Below are positions 31,279-38,572 of a stretch of DNA of 38,572 bases, piece after piece. The stretch's first letter is position 1. Each line of letters opens with the position of its first letter. Source of the stretch: Pseudomonadota bacterium (GTDB taxonomy: Bacteria > Desulfobacterota > Binatia > UBA12015); assembly GCA_005777805.1 (NCBI GenBank), contig SXLG01000154.1:1-38572 (forward strand), written 5' to 3'. The notes beneath the pieces are model-generated. The model saw only the letters and a program-made list of their open reading frames with translations. It did no database searches and was not told the origin of the DNA. Position numbers and translations under genes: made by a program.

Positions 31279-32025
31279 ATGAGAATCAAGACAATCACGC
31301 CGGTATTGTTGGCCGGCTTCTGCGTCGCGCTCGCCAGCGGCTGCGCGGACGTGGGGCGACTCGAAGCCAAGGTCGAGCAGCTCGCCGACCAGCAGAAGGA
31401 CGTCCTCTCGAAGCTCGAGGACCTCGGCAAGGGCCAGAAGGAGATCCTCGCCAAGGCCGCCGCACCGGCGCGTCCGGCTGCACCAGCCGCCGAAGACCCG
31501 AACAAGGTCTACGACATCCCCGTCGGCAACTCGGCCACCCGGGGACCGGCCGATGCCAAGGTGACGATCATCGAGTTCTCCGACTTCCAGTGCCCCTTCT
31601 GCGCCCGCTCGGTCGAGCTGATCGACCAGATCACTGCGGCGTACCCCAAGGACGTCCGCTTCGTCTATAAAAACTTCCCGCTCTCGTTCCACCCGAACGC
31701 GATGCCGGCGGCCAAGGCTGCGGTCGCGGCCGGCAAGCAGAACAAGTTCTGGCCGATGCACGACGAGATCTTCAAGAATTCGAGCAAGCTGACGCCGGAA
31801 TCGTACGCCATCTTCGCCAAGACGATCGGTCTCGATGTCGCGCAGTTCAACAAGGACATGGAGTCGCCCGAGGTCCAGGCCCAGATTGCCGAGGAGATGA
31901 AGGAAGCCGCCGCCGCCGCCGTGCGCGGGACGCCGACCTTCTACATCAACGGCAAGAAGCCCACGGGCCGGAGCCTCGAACTCTACAAATCGATCATCGA
32001 CGAGGAGATCAAGAAGAAGTCCTGA
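31279..32025 (+). CDS. DsbA-like thiol-disulfide oxidoreductase lipoprotein
   Basis: A 248-aa periplasmic, membrane-anchored thioredoxin-fold protein. The signal peptide ends with lipobox ALASGC (Cys22). Residues about 24-58 are a heptad-patterned coiled coil (LEAKVEQLADQQKDVLSKLE), then an Ala/Pro linker (59-72) leads to the DsbA domain. This carries the active site FSDFQCPFC (Cys105, Cys108), the DsbA-like helical insert and the cis-proline segment RGTPTFYING. It probably forms or isomerises disulfides in exported proteins; the window encodes several Cys-rich secreted proteins that could be clients (inference). AGGAGG eleven bases before ATG 31279 is a strong ribosome-binding site. A textbook terminator follows, so the gene is the last of its transcript. 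Confidence 0.93.
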   Translation: MRIKTITPVLLAGFCVALASGCADVGRLEAKVEQLADQQKDVLSKLEDLGKGQKEILAKAAAPARPAAPAAEDPNKVYDIPVGNSATRGPADAKVTIIEFSDFQCPFCARSVELIDQITAAYPKDVRFVYKNFPLSFHPNAMPAAKAAVAAGKQNKFWPMHDEIFKNSSKLTPESYAIFAKTIGLDVAQFNKDMESPEVQAQIAEEMKEAAAAAVRGTPTFYINGKKPTGRSLELYKSIIDEEIKKKS

Positions 32026-32050
32026 TCCCCCAACAGGTGACACGGATCTC

Positions 32051-32086
32051 GAAGGGGGCGGTCATCTCGACCGCCCCCTTCTTTTT
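32051..32086 (+). terminator. Intrinsic terminator after the DsbA-like gene
   Basis: GAAGGGGGCGGT and ACCGCCCCCTTC form a perfect 12-bp stem with a 7-nt loop, followed at once by TTTTT. This is the clearest Rho-independent terminator of the window. Confidence 0.92.
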
Positions 32087-32184
32087 GGGCGCAGGAAGCG
32101 TGCGGGTCGCCGCGAGACCACCGGTCACGGCGGGGCGCGGGACTCGCCGCCGCCGGACGTGGCACCGCCGGGCACGCGGGCCTC

Positions 32185-32335
32185 GACGGAACCTGCGCGC
32201 GGGGCTTCGACCCGCCGCCGTTGCACCGGGTGCGCCCCCGCCGGGTGCGCGGCTGCCGACGGGACCTGTCCGCGGGGCTTCGACCCGCCGCCGTTGCACC
32301 GGGTGCGCCCCCGCCGGGCGCGCGGCTGCCGACAC
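32185..32335. repeat. 73-bp direct tandem repeat behind the DsbA-like gene
   Basis: Two adjacent 73-bp copies (32185-32257 and 32258-32330) are almost identical: GACGG(A/G)ACCTG(C/T)... followed by GGGGCTTCGACCCGCCGCCG, TTGCACCGGGTGCGCCCCCG and CCGGG(T/C)GCGCGGCTGCCGAC. A degenerate partial copy precedes them (about 32140-32184). The copies contain nested GC-rich palindromes such as GCACCGGGTGC. They lie between the terminator and the AsmA-like gene start and code nothing recognisable. Confidence 0.85.
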
Positions 32336-32384
32336 GTAGCGGGCGCGCTTGCAACCGCGGCCCGCTCTGCGAGAGGGATCGGCC

Positions 32385-35300
32385 GTGCGGCGCGCCTGGT
32401 TCGTTGCGGCCCTGGTCGTCGCTATCGCGGCGCTCTTTGCGGGCCTCTTGCAGACCAGCATCGGCTTCACGTGGCTTGTTGCGCCCTCGTTCGAGGTGCT
32501 GGGCTTGGGCCAGCTCACGGCCACGGACGCGCACATCTCCTTGATTGGCGGCAGGTTCGAGGCCCGCGACCTGCGCTACCGTTCTCCCGATCGGAGTCTC
32601 GACATCCGGGCGGCGCAGATCCAGGCGGGCTTTGCCGGACGCGCGCTCTTCGAAACGCCCATCCGGCTCGACTCTCTGCGCGCAGAGGGCGTGCGGATCG
32701 AGACCGCAGCGCCAGCGGCGGCAATCGCGGCAGATGAGTCGGCGCTCGCGGCGGGGGCCGCTCCTGCCGCGAAGGACGGCACGCCGGGCGAAGCCGAGGG
32801 CGTGCTGCAAGAAATCGCGGCGCGAGCCCTGGGTGTGCTCGCTCTCGACACCGCGCTACCCGTGGCGGCCGACGTAATTTCGCTCCGTGACGCCACCCTT
32901 GTCGTGCGCGAGACCGGCGGCGCGATCAGCCAGCTCGGCCCTCTGATCCTCGACGCGAACGGCTTCGTTCCCGGAACGAGCGGCAACTTTTCCCTGGCCG
33001 GCCGCTGGCAGACCACCATGGCTCGGCTCCCCGGCGAAACCGGTGACGCTGCCACCACGACCCAGCAGGGTGGCGTGCGCGCCACCGCCACTCTCGCCAT
33101 CGATCGCACGGCGGTGCTCAATTCCTGGAAGCTCGACCTCAACGCCACTGCCGAGCAACCCGCAAAGCCGCTGGTGACGCTGACCGGGGGGCTCGAGACC
33201 ACTCGAACCTCACCGGATGAGCTCACCGCTCGCGGCTCTCTCACCGCCACGCGCACGGGCACGACACCCGGTCAGCTCGCGGGCCAGGTCGTACTCGGTG
33301 GCCTCGCGCGTTCCCGCAAGCTCGACGAACTCGGCGCGCACGGACAACTCAACGTCATGGACCTCGACCTGGGACAGCTCGCCAGGTTCGCCCCACCCAG
33401 CGCGTGGCTCGCCTTCGAACAGGGCCTGCTTCAAGGCAAGCTGCGCTTCGACCGCGAGCCGGGCGCGCCGCTCCACGCAGATGCCGAGCTTTCGCTGCGC
33501 GCAGCCACGCTCGCCGTCCCGGCAGCACCGGTGTTCGGTGGTGCCCTCGACCTCGAGGCCACGTTCGATCCCGCGCTCGAGACCCTCGCGGTGCAAACGC
33601 TCGCGCTCAACGTCGAGCTCGCGGGCAAGCCTCGAATATCGCTCGGCCTCGACGAACCCCTGACGCTCGATCTCCGGGCGGACGACGGGCCTGCCGCTAC
33701 CGCAGCAACGGGCACGACCGCTCCGGCAGCCGCAAAGCCGGTCCGGCTCACACTCACTCTGGCCGAGCTGCCGCTCGGATCTCTGGCCCCCTTGCTGGCC
33801 GAGTCCCCGCTCGCAGCCCTGTGCCGTGGCCGCGTCAGTGCAACCCTGGCCATGACGGTGCGCGACCGGGGCGACACCATCGACCTGAGCGGCACGGCGC
33901 GCACCGCGGCCCTCTCGATCCTCGAGGACGGCCGCGCGATCACGCTGCCCGATCTCGCCAGCGAACTCGAGGTCACCCTTCACGATTGGAGTCGCCTCAC
34001 CGTTGCACGGGCGCGCCTGAGCCAGGCCCGCGGAGTCGCAACACTGCGGGGTACGGTCGATACCTCCACGGCCGCAGGGCCCAGCTTCGATCTCCAGGCG
34101 GACACCGCGGACTTCATCTTGCGGCCCTGGCTCGACGCCTTCCTCTTCGATCCGGGCAGCAACGCCGGCGCTCTGCCGCTCGACGGCACGCTCACGGTTC
34201 GTGGCGACAGCGAGCGCACGCTCACCCTGAGCGGCCGGCCTACGCTCACCCTCGGCCTGCCGGGCGGTGGCGTGCGTCCGATCATGCTCTCGTTCGACGC
34301 GCGACTCCCGGCTGCTGGTGAGCAGGTCGTCCAGGCCAGCCTGGAATCGCCCAAGGAGCCCGGCCGACTCGACTTGGCCCTGCGGATCCAGCCGACACTT
34401 GGTCGCCTGAGCAGGCCCCTTTCGCTCCACGCCCGCGCCAGCGGCGTTCTGCTCCTGCCCTGGCTCACCCTGGCGGGAATCGAGATCGAGCCGTGGGCTG
34501 GCCCGCTGCCCGTGAACGGCGATGCAAATATCGAATCTTTTGCCGACGGACGGGTCGAGATGCAGGCCACCGAGCGCGTCACTTTCGCGCTCCCGGACAA
34601 GCAAACTCCCGAGATGCTGACCCTCGAGTTCGCCGGGCGGCGCACCAGTGCTGGTCCGCTCAGTCTCGACCTGCACGCGTGGCGAAGCTCCGGCGCCATG
34701 CCCGCAAAGGAAAGCGAACTGTCGGCCGGGGTCGCATGGACACCGGCCGCAGGCACCACGCGCGGGCGGCTCGCCTTGCAGGCAACGCTCGATCGGGTGG
34801 ACTTGACGCCCTGGGTGCGCCCCTTCATCGATCCACACCGCGCGACCGGGTCCGCGTCTCCCGGAGCCACGCCGCTGCGTGCCGCCGCGGGCGCCAGCGC
34901 GACGCCGTCGGCCGTGACGCGGCCGGCGGACCCGCTCGCGCCCGACCTGGACCTCTCGCTTCAGGTCCGTTCCACGCGCTACCGTCAGGTCGAAATCGGC
35001 GCCCTCACGGGACACCTCGACCGACACTCCGGCGTGATGGCGGGCCGCGTCGACAGCGCGGCGTTCGCCGAGGGGAAACTCGCTGCCGAACTGCGCCTCG
35101 GCGCGGGCGAAGACGACGCGATGCACTTCACGGCGAAGGGCTCGAAGATCCGGCTCGAGCCTTTGATGGACGCCTTTGCCGGCTCGCGCCGCATCGATGG
35201 CCGGCTCGATCTCGACGTCACGGGTGCGTCGGAGTCCTCGCGCGGCCCCGACCTGTTCGATCGCCTCGACGGCCGCGTCACCTTCGACGTCAGCGATGGT

Positions 35301-35834
35301 CGACTCGAGGGTTTCGCCGTGCTCGGAGCGCTGGCTCGGGCAACGGGCGTCGATGCGTTCACGCGGCTCGCCTTCTCGTCCTTCGGCGGCGAGGCCCTGG
35401 TGCGCGACGGCCGACTCGATATCCGCCACGCCGACGCCGGGGGCGATCTCACCAACGTCAAGGCCAAAGGTACGGTCGATCTGCGCGGCGCCGGCGCATG
35501 GGACGTGGTGCTGACCCCACACGTCGGCCCAAGCCTCGCTCGCCGCCTGGGCCGGCCCACGCTCATCGGCGACGTTCTCGAGGGCGCCGAGGGCATGCTC
35601 GCGCTGCCGGTGGTGGTGCAAATCGAGGGCCCGCTGGCCGAACCGCGCTTCGTCACCCGCACACAGAGCGTGCGCGATCTGATCGGCGACCACGGCGGTA
35701 ACGCCGTCGGTGGTGCGCTCGATGCGGTCACGGGTGGCCGCGCCGGCCGGGCGTTTGATGCCTTGACCGGGGGCCTCTTCCGCGATTCCAGGGCCCGTGC
35801 CAAGCCGGCGCCTACCCGCAGAGCTACGCCATGA
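32385..35834 (+). CDS. AsmA-family / DUF748-like large envelope protein
   Basis: A 1149-aa protein with one N-terminal membrane helix (WFVAALVVAIAALFAGLLQT, about residues 5-24) and a very long periplasmic beta-strand-rich domain. It begins with the typical segment FEVLGLGQLTATDAHISLIGGRFEARDLRYRSPDRSLDIRAAQIQA and ends with the AsmA-type C-terminal region (FDVSDGRLEGFAVLGALARATGVDAFTRLAFSSFGGEALVRDGRLDI, then LRGAGAWDVVLTPHVGPSLARRLGRP). AsmA/TamB-like proteins form beta-groove bridges thought to carry phospholipids between inner and outer membranes. The GTG start at 32385 is preceded by GAGAGG; the ORF-track start at 32349 is a TTG without an RBS. The PlsC-like acyltransferase follows 70 bp later in the same direction, so a shared role in membrane lipid supply is plausible. 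Confidence 0.85.
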   Translation: MRRAWFVAALVVAIAALFAGLLQTSIGFTWLVAPSFEVLGLGQLTATDAHISLIGGRFEARDLRYRSPDRSLDIRAAQIQAGFAGRALFETPIRLDSLRAEGVRIETAAPAAAIAADESALAAGAAPAAKDGTPGEAEGVLQEIAARALGVLALDTALPVAADVISLRDATLVVRETGGAISQLGPLILDANGFVPGTSGNFSLAGRWQTTMARLPGETGDAATTTQQGGVRATATLAIDRTAVLNSWKLDLNATAEQPAKPLVTLTGGLETTRTSPDELTARGSLTATRTGTTPGQLAGQVVLGGLARSRKLDELGAHGQLNVMDLDLGQLARFAPPSAWLAFEQGLLQGKLRFDREPGAPLHADAELSLRAATLAVPAAPVFGGALDLEATFDPALETLAVQTLALNVELAGKPRISLGLDEPLTLDLRADDGPAATAATGTTAPAAAKPVRLTLTLAELPLGSLAPLLAESPLAALCRGRVSATLAMTVRDRGDTIDLSGTARTAALSILEDGRAITLPDLASELEVTLHDWSRLTVARARLSQARGVATLRGTVDTSTAAGPSFDLQADTADFILRPWLDAFLFDPGSNAGALPLDGTLTVRGDSERTLTLSGRPTLTLGLPGGGVRPIMLSFDARLPAAGEQVVQASLESPKEPGRLDLALRIQPTLGRLSRPLSLHARASGVLLLPWLTLAGIEIEPWAGPLPVNGDANIESFADGRVEMQATERVTFALPDKQTPEMLTLEFAGRRTSAGPLSLDLHAWRSSGAMPAKESELSAGVAWTPAAGTTRGRLALQATLDRVDLTPWVRPFIDPHRATGSASPGATPLRAAAGASATPSAVTRPADPLAPDLDLSLQVRSTRYRQVEIGALTGHLDRHSGVMAGRVDSAAFAEGKLAAELRLGAGEDDAMHFTAKGSKIRLEPLMDAFAGSRRIDGRLDLDVTGASESSRGPDLFDRLDGRVTFDVSDGRLEGFAVLGALARATGVDAFTRLAFSSFGGEALVRDGRLDIRHADAGGDLTNVKAKGTVDLRGAGAWDVVLTPHVGPSLARRLGRPTLIGDVLEGAEGMLALPVVVQIEGPLAEPRFVTRTQSVRDLIGDHGGNAVGGALDAVTGGRAGRAFDALTGGLFRDSRARAKPAPTRRATP

Positions 35835-35904
35835 GCCCGTGCTCGCGCCGGCCCGATCGCCCGGTCACAGCCGGACGCCGCGAGATCTGTGCCGGGGGCG
35901 TTCC

Positions 35905-36636
35905 GTGAACCCGGCCGGTGCGCGCCGTCCCCGAGCCGGTGATCTGCTGCGAACGCTGCTCGCTCTGGCCGCCATCCTCCCCGGCCTCGCGGCCGGAATC
36001 GGCGTGCTCGTCAGGACCGGCAACCGCCGCCGTGCGATCAACCGTGCCCTTGACCTGTGGGGTCGGCAGGGCCTCGCGGCGGCCGGGGTGAAGCTCGCGG
36101 TCGAAGGTGCGGAGCATCTCGACCAGCCCCGCCCGGCAGTCTTCATCCTGAACCACCAGAGCGGCATCGATCCGATCCTGGTTTGTGCGCTGCTGCGCCG
36201 CGACATCGTCCCGCTCGCCAAGCAGGAAATCCGCCGCAACCCCATCCTCGGACCCGCGTTTGCCTTCGCGGGCGTGGTCTTCGTCGACCGCGGCGACCGG
36301 GCACGCGCCGCCAAGGCTCTGGCCCCCGTGGTCGAGCGCCTACGTCAAGGCTGGTCGGTCGCGATGGCGCCCGAGAGCACGCGCAGCCCCTCAGCCGAGC
36401 CCGGGCGCTTCCACCTCGGCGCTTTCCGGCTCGCCGTGGCCGCGGGCGTACCGATTGTACCCATCGTGATCCACGACGCGGGCCTCGTCCTGCCGCGTCG
36501 GGGCCTGGTGATGCGCGCGGGCACGGTCCACGTCGTGGTCCATCCGCCCATCGCCACCCGCGGTTGGGATCCCGACGACCTCACGCACCATGCCGAGGAG
36601 ATGCGCGAACTCTACCGCCGCACGCTGGCGGGATGA
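35905..36636 (+). CDS. 1-acyl-sn-glycerol-3-phosphate acyltransferase-like (PlsC family)
   Basis: A 243-aa membrane-associated acyltransferase that probably transfers a fatty acyl chain to lysophosphatidate or a related lysolipid. Block I is NHQSGIDP (83-90, catalytic His-x4-Asp), block II FVDRGDR (126-132), block III PESTRSPS (156-163) and block IV GVPIVPIVI (about 176-184). Block III normally reads PEGTRS; Gly is Ser here, which may alter glycerol-phosphate binding. A hydrophobic helix (LLRTLLALAAILPGLAAGIGVLV) anchors the N-terminus. GTG 35905 follows GGGGGCG and removes 36 non-homologous residues overlapping the AsmA-like gene in the ORF track. The downstream hairpin CTCCGG/CCGGAG (36709-36726) may end the transcript. 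Confidence 0.88.
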   Translation: MNPAGARRPRAGDLLRTLLALAAILPGLAAGIGVLVRTGNRRRAINRALDLWGRQGLAAAGVKLAVEGAEHLDQPRPAVFILNHQSGIDPILVCALLRRDIVPLAKQEIRRNPILGPAFAFAGVVFVDRGDRARAAKALAPVVERLRQGWSVAMAPESTRSPSAEPGRFHLGAFRLAVAAGVPIVPIVIHDAGLVLPRRGLVMRAGTVHVVVHPPIATRGWDPDDLTHHAEEMRELYRRTLAG

Positions 36637-36708
36637 GGGCCGCCGCGCGACCATCTTTGCTCTTCGCCCACGAGAATCAGGCGACAGATCACGCGCACTC
36701 CCGGCGCC

Positions 36709-36726
36709 TCCGGCCTCCTCCGGAGA
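36709..36726. terminator. Weak hairpin between PlsC-like and esterase genes
   Basis: CTCCGG-CCTCCT-CCGGAG, a 6-bp stem and 6-nt loop, lies in the 141-bp gap between two convergent genes. It has no T-run. Confidence 0.35.
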
Positions 36727-36777
36727 GGTCTCGGAAGCGCCCCCGAAGGAGCCGTATACGGCACCGCTAGCGTCAGT

Positions 36778-38244
36778 CTATTCGGAGGCGCTGCAGTAGG
36801 ATGGGTAGCCGGACGGCAGACCGCCTACGTACGGCGAGCGATACCTGCCAAAGGGATGATCAAGCATGAAATCTACCGCCAGACCGTCCGCAAAAACCTC
36901 CGGCACGGCGTGCCCGCCGTTGTGGTTGCACAGGATCGCAAAGTGCCCCGCGGCGACGATCTCGTCGTAGTACGCCACGGAGAGCGGTTCGAAATTTATG
37001 ATATAGACATCTGTCGCGCCACCGTGCACGACCAGTGCCGGGAACCTGTTGTCGGGGTTCTGGAACGGTGCGCGGAAGCCACCCGAGTACGCCACGACGC
37101 TGGCGATGTAGTTGGATCGCGCCTGGCTCAGCTTCGTGGTCTGCAATCCCCCAGCGCTGAACCCGATCGAGTGAATGCGCCGCGTGTCGATCGCAAACTG
37201 TTCCAGTGCGCAGCCAAGCAGTTCATCGGATGCCGGGAGATAATTGGCGAACTCCACAATGGTTCCGTCGCCTTCGAACGCGGCGACCACACCTCCCATG
37301 TCGAGGATCCGCTGGAGCTGGGCGCCCGGCAAGAGGTGGTCCACCGCAAACTCCGGGGTCCTGAGCCGCCCATGCCACACAAACACGAACGGCCCGCTTT
37401 GCGTCGTCGCCGTCGGGCCGACCCAGAGCTTGACCACCTTGTCGAGTATGGCATTGGAGCCATTCGCCAAGGTCGGGCAGGCCCGTGTCGGAGAGGGCAG
37501 AATGGGCCGGCTGATGCCGAGTGCAAGATCGGAACAATCGGCGAGCGGTTCACTGGTGCTGCCCTTGGCCAGGAAGCGACCGGGCTTGTCCGTGCGAACG
37601 GCACTGCTCTCGAAGCGCGCACAATAGCGCACGCTGCCCAGGCTCACGCGCACCACCGTTGCACCCGTCCCGCCAGCGAGCGCGAATGGCGCGGTATAGG
37701 CGACCAGGCGTAGCTTGACGCCACTGCGCAGATCCAAACGACGCACAGTGCTGGGTGCGGCCGGCGCGTCAACGTGCGTGAAGACGTAGTCATTCGGCTT
37801 GGGCGACTTCCACTGCGCCGGCACGGCGGATACTGCGGGCGGCACCAGGATCGGCGCCGTGAGTCCGTCGCGCTCGGAAAATACCTCTATCGTCGCTCCC
37901 ACCAATGAGGGATCGTCTGCACCGCCACTGGCTGGCCCGATCAAACCAGTGTCCTTGGACTCGAACACCATCTGCTCGAGGAGGCCCGTTCCGGTGGGCG
38001 TGCGACTGACGCTCAGCTTGAAGCCGGTGATCGGACGGTCCTCGGCGTGCGCGGGCAGCACGGCGAGGGTCAACATACAGAACAGGAGCCCGTTCAGGCG
38101 TGCGCGCATGGGCCGAACCATCCGGCGGCAACGCTGCTGCGGTTGGGCTCTCGCCACGACGATCGTCGCGACCAGCGCCCCGAACCAACGACCGATCATG
38201 GCTCCGCGAATGGTGTCCGTCTCGGTTCTTCTGGTTCCAGTCAT
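36778..38244 (-). CDS. Secreted PHB-depolymerase-like alpha/beta hydrolase (esterase)
   Basis: A 488-aa exported protein. ATG 38244 has AAGGAG seven bases upstream and overlaps the stop of a 42-aa ORF (ATGA), so it is favoured over GTG 38409. It leaves two hydrophobic stretches before the mature part (FGALVATIVVA and LNGLLFCMLTLAVLPAHA); Met at 38109 would give one ordinary signal peptide. The N-terminal domain (about 75-270) is beta-rich and of unknown role. The hydrolase domain has PFVFVWHGRL near its first strand, the nucleophile elbow GFSAGG, an Asp in VVHGGATDVY and a His in NHNGGHAVP, in the order Ser-Asp-His. This resembles PHB depolymerase/feruloyl-esterase-like (LpqC) proteins. It probably cleaves an extracellular ester; the polymer is unknown. 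Confidence 0.85.
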   Translation of the reverse strand: MTGTRRTETDTIRGAMIGRWFGALVATIVVARAQPQQRCRRMVRPMRARLNGLLFCMLTLAVLPAHAEDRPITGFKLSVSRTPTGTGLLEQMVFESKDTGLIGPASGGADDPSLVGATIEVFSERDGLTAPILVPPAVSAVPAQWKSPKPNDYVFTHVDAPAAPSTVRRLDLRSGVKLRLVAYTAPFALAGGTGATVVRVSLGSVRYCARFESSAVRTDKPGRFLAKGSTSEPLADCSDLALGISRPILPSPTRACPTLANGSNAILDKVVKLWVGPTATTQSGPFVFVWHGRLRTPEFAVDHLLPGAQLQRILDMGGVVAAFEGDGTIVEFANYLPASDELLGCALEQFAIDTRRIHSIGFSAGGLQTTKLSQARSNYIASVVAYSGGFRAPFQNPDNRFPALVVHGGATDVYIINFEPLSVAYYDEIVAAGHFAILCNHNGGHAVPEVFADGLAVDFMLDHPFGRYRSPYVGGLPSGYPSYCSASE

Positions 38245-38369
38245 GGTCTCGCTCCTTGCGCCCGGCCGCGTGGCCAAGGGCGCAAATCTCGGTTGTCGGG
38301 GTGCCGAATCATGGGTCTCGCCAGGGAGGCGCCACGAACACCCGTGGCATTGCCATTTCCTGGCGCCAT
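38241..38369 (-). CDS. Small 42-aa ORF translationally coupled to the esterase
   Basis: From ATG 38369 the minus strand codes MAPGNGNATGVRGASLARPM and on to ..RAQGARP, ending TGA at 38241. It has the best Shine-Dalgarno in the area (AAAAGGAG, six-base spacing), and its stop overlaps the esterase start as ATGA, the usual sign of translational coupling. It is in a different frame from the esterase and absent from the ORF track. The product is basic, Gly/Arg/Pro-rich and has no recognised domain; it may be a leader peptide. Chance is not excluded. Confidence 0.45.
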   Translation of the reverse strand: MAPGNGNATGVRGASLARPMIRHPDNRDLRPWPRGRAQGARP

Positions 38370-38459
38370 TAGAACTCCTTTTCTCGGAACGCGTGATGAT
38401 TCTTTCCACCTCCCTGTCGTTCTTTAAGGGTTAGACTGGATGCAAATAGGGGCTTACCC

Positions 38460-38475
38460 GTGGGGGCGCCCCCAC
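38460..38475. other. 16-bp perfect palindrome upstream of the esterase operon
   Basis: GTGGGGGCGCCCCCAC is a perfect 16-bp palindrome about 90 bp upstream of the 42-aa ORF, with an AT-richer stretch between (TTAAAG, TATTTG). It could be an operator or part of a terminator for an upstream gene. No gene was recognised from 38370 to the window end. Confidence 0.4.
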
Positions 38476-38540
38476 CCCGCTCGTACCCATGGTGATCCGC
38501 GACGTGGTGCTGGCCCGGTCACTCCGACGGAAATTGTGAA

Positions 38541-38565
38541 ATCTGGCTCGGCGGCGAGCCCAGAT
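38541..38565. terminator. Hairpin at the right window edge
   Basis: ATCTGGCTCG and CGAGCCCAGAT pair as a 10-bp stem with one bulged C and a GCGG loop. It may end transcription of a gene outside the window. No T-run is visible. Confidence 0.4.
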
Positions 38566-38572
38566 CCGGCAA

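Noticed and set aside
33210-35693. 827-aa minus-strand ORF opposite the AsmA-like gene
   Set aside because: Antisense shadow; composition is Arg/Glu/Gln-rich without domains, and the plus strand has a credible AsmA-like sequence.
38484-38540. Short plus-strand ORF MVIRDVVLARSLRRKL near the right edge
   Set aside because: Only 16 codons, with no RBS or context support.

Overview
The window (about 38.6 kb, visibly very GC-rich) is a stretch of chromosome from a Gram-negative bacterium. A TonB-dependent receptor, a very long AsmA-type protein and several lipobox lipoproteins show an outer membrane. The eclectic content (acyl-CoA ligase, crotonase, LLM flavin monooxygenase-like enzyme, secreted Cys-rich and Kazal proteins with a CGDGxxDxxEQCDD motif) fits a soil or sediment deltaproteobacterial lineage such as Myxococcota or Binatota. 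That placement is inference from gene style only; there is no rRNA or other marker here.

Layout. 1-393: 3' end of ahcY, then a strong hairpin. 465-2837: exported alkaline-phosphatase/sulfatase-fold lipoprotein with Thr at the usual nucleophile position, convergent with and overlapping a GT39-type membrane glycosyltransferase (2822-4594, minus). 4930-5943: GST-like protein, followed by a degenerate tandem-repeat array. 6204-7736: secreted three-Kazal protein, followed by a second array with 70-bp units. 8056-10638 (minus): ProA-like aldehyde dehydrogenase and an SDR. 10936-12960: secreted beta-solenoid protein built as two homologous halves. 13013-15979: phosphotriesterase-family hydrolase and Kup potassium transporter. 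16214-17194 (minus): secreted Cys-rich protein with an Asp/His repeat tail. 17510-20442 (minus): acyl-CoA ligase and an MBL hydrolase. 21108-24548: a tightly coupled operon of crotonase, exported NAPE-PLD-like MBL protein and APC permease. 24766-26922 (minus): TonB receptor. 27017-27918: a gene graveyard with two paralogous Phd/YefM antitoxin pseudogenes, a vapC stub and an orphan 3' gene fragment. 28229-29656 (minus): lipoprotein with a probably leaderless promoter. 30056-32025: LLM oxidoreductase, then a DsbA-like lipoprotein with a classic terminator. 32185-32340: third repeat array. 32385-36636: AsmA-like protein and PlsC-like acyltransferase. 36778-38369 (minus): secreted PHB-depolymerase-like esterase preceded by a coupled 42-aa ORF.

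No CRISPR array, tRNA, rRNA, phage or intact insertion sequence was seen, and no single pathway unites the genes. The signals most worth following are the Cys-rich protein at 16214-17194, whose two modules have exactly mirror-symmetric cysteine spacing, and the decayed twin toxin-antitoxin loci, each antitoxin broken by one in-frame amber codon. Also notable are three unrelated tandem-repeat arrays lying directly behind gene ends.
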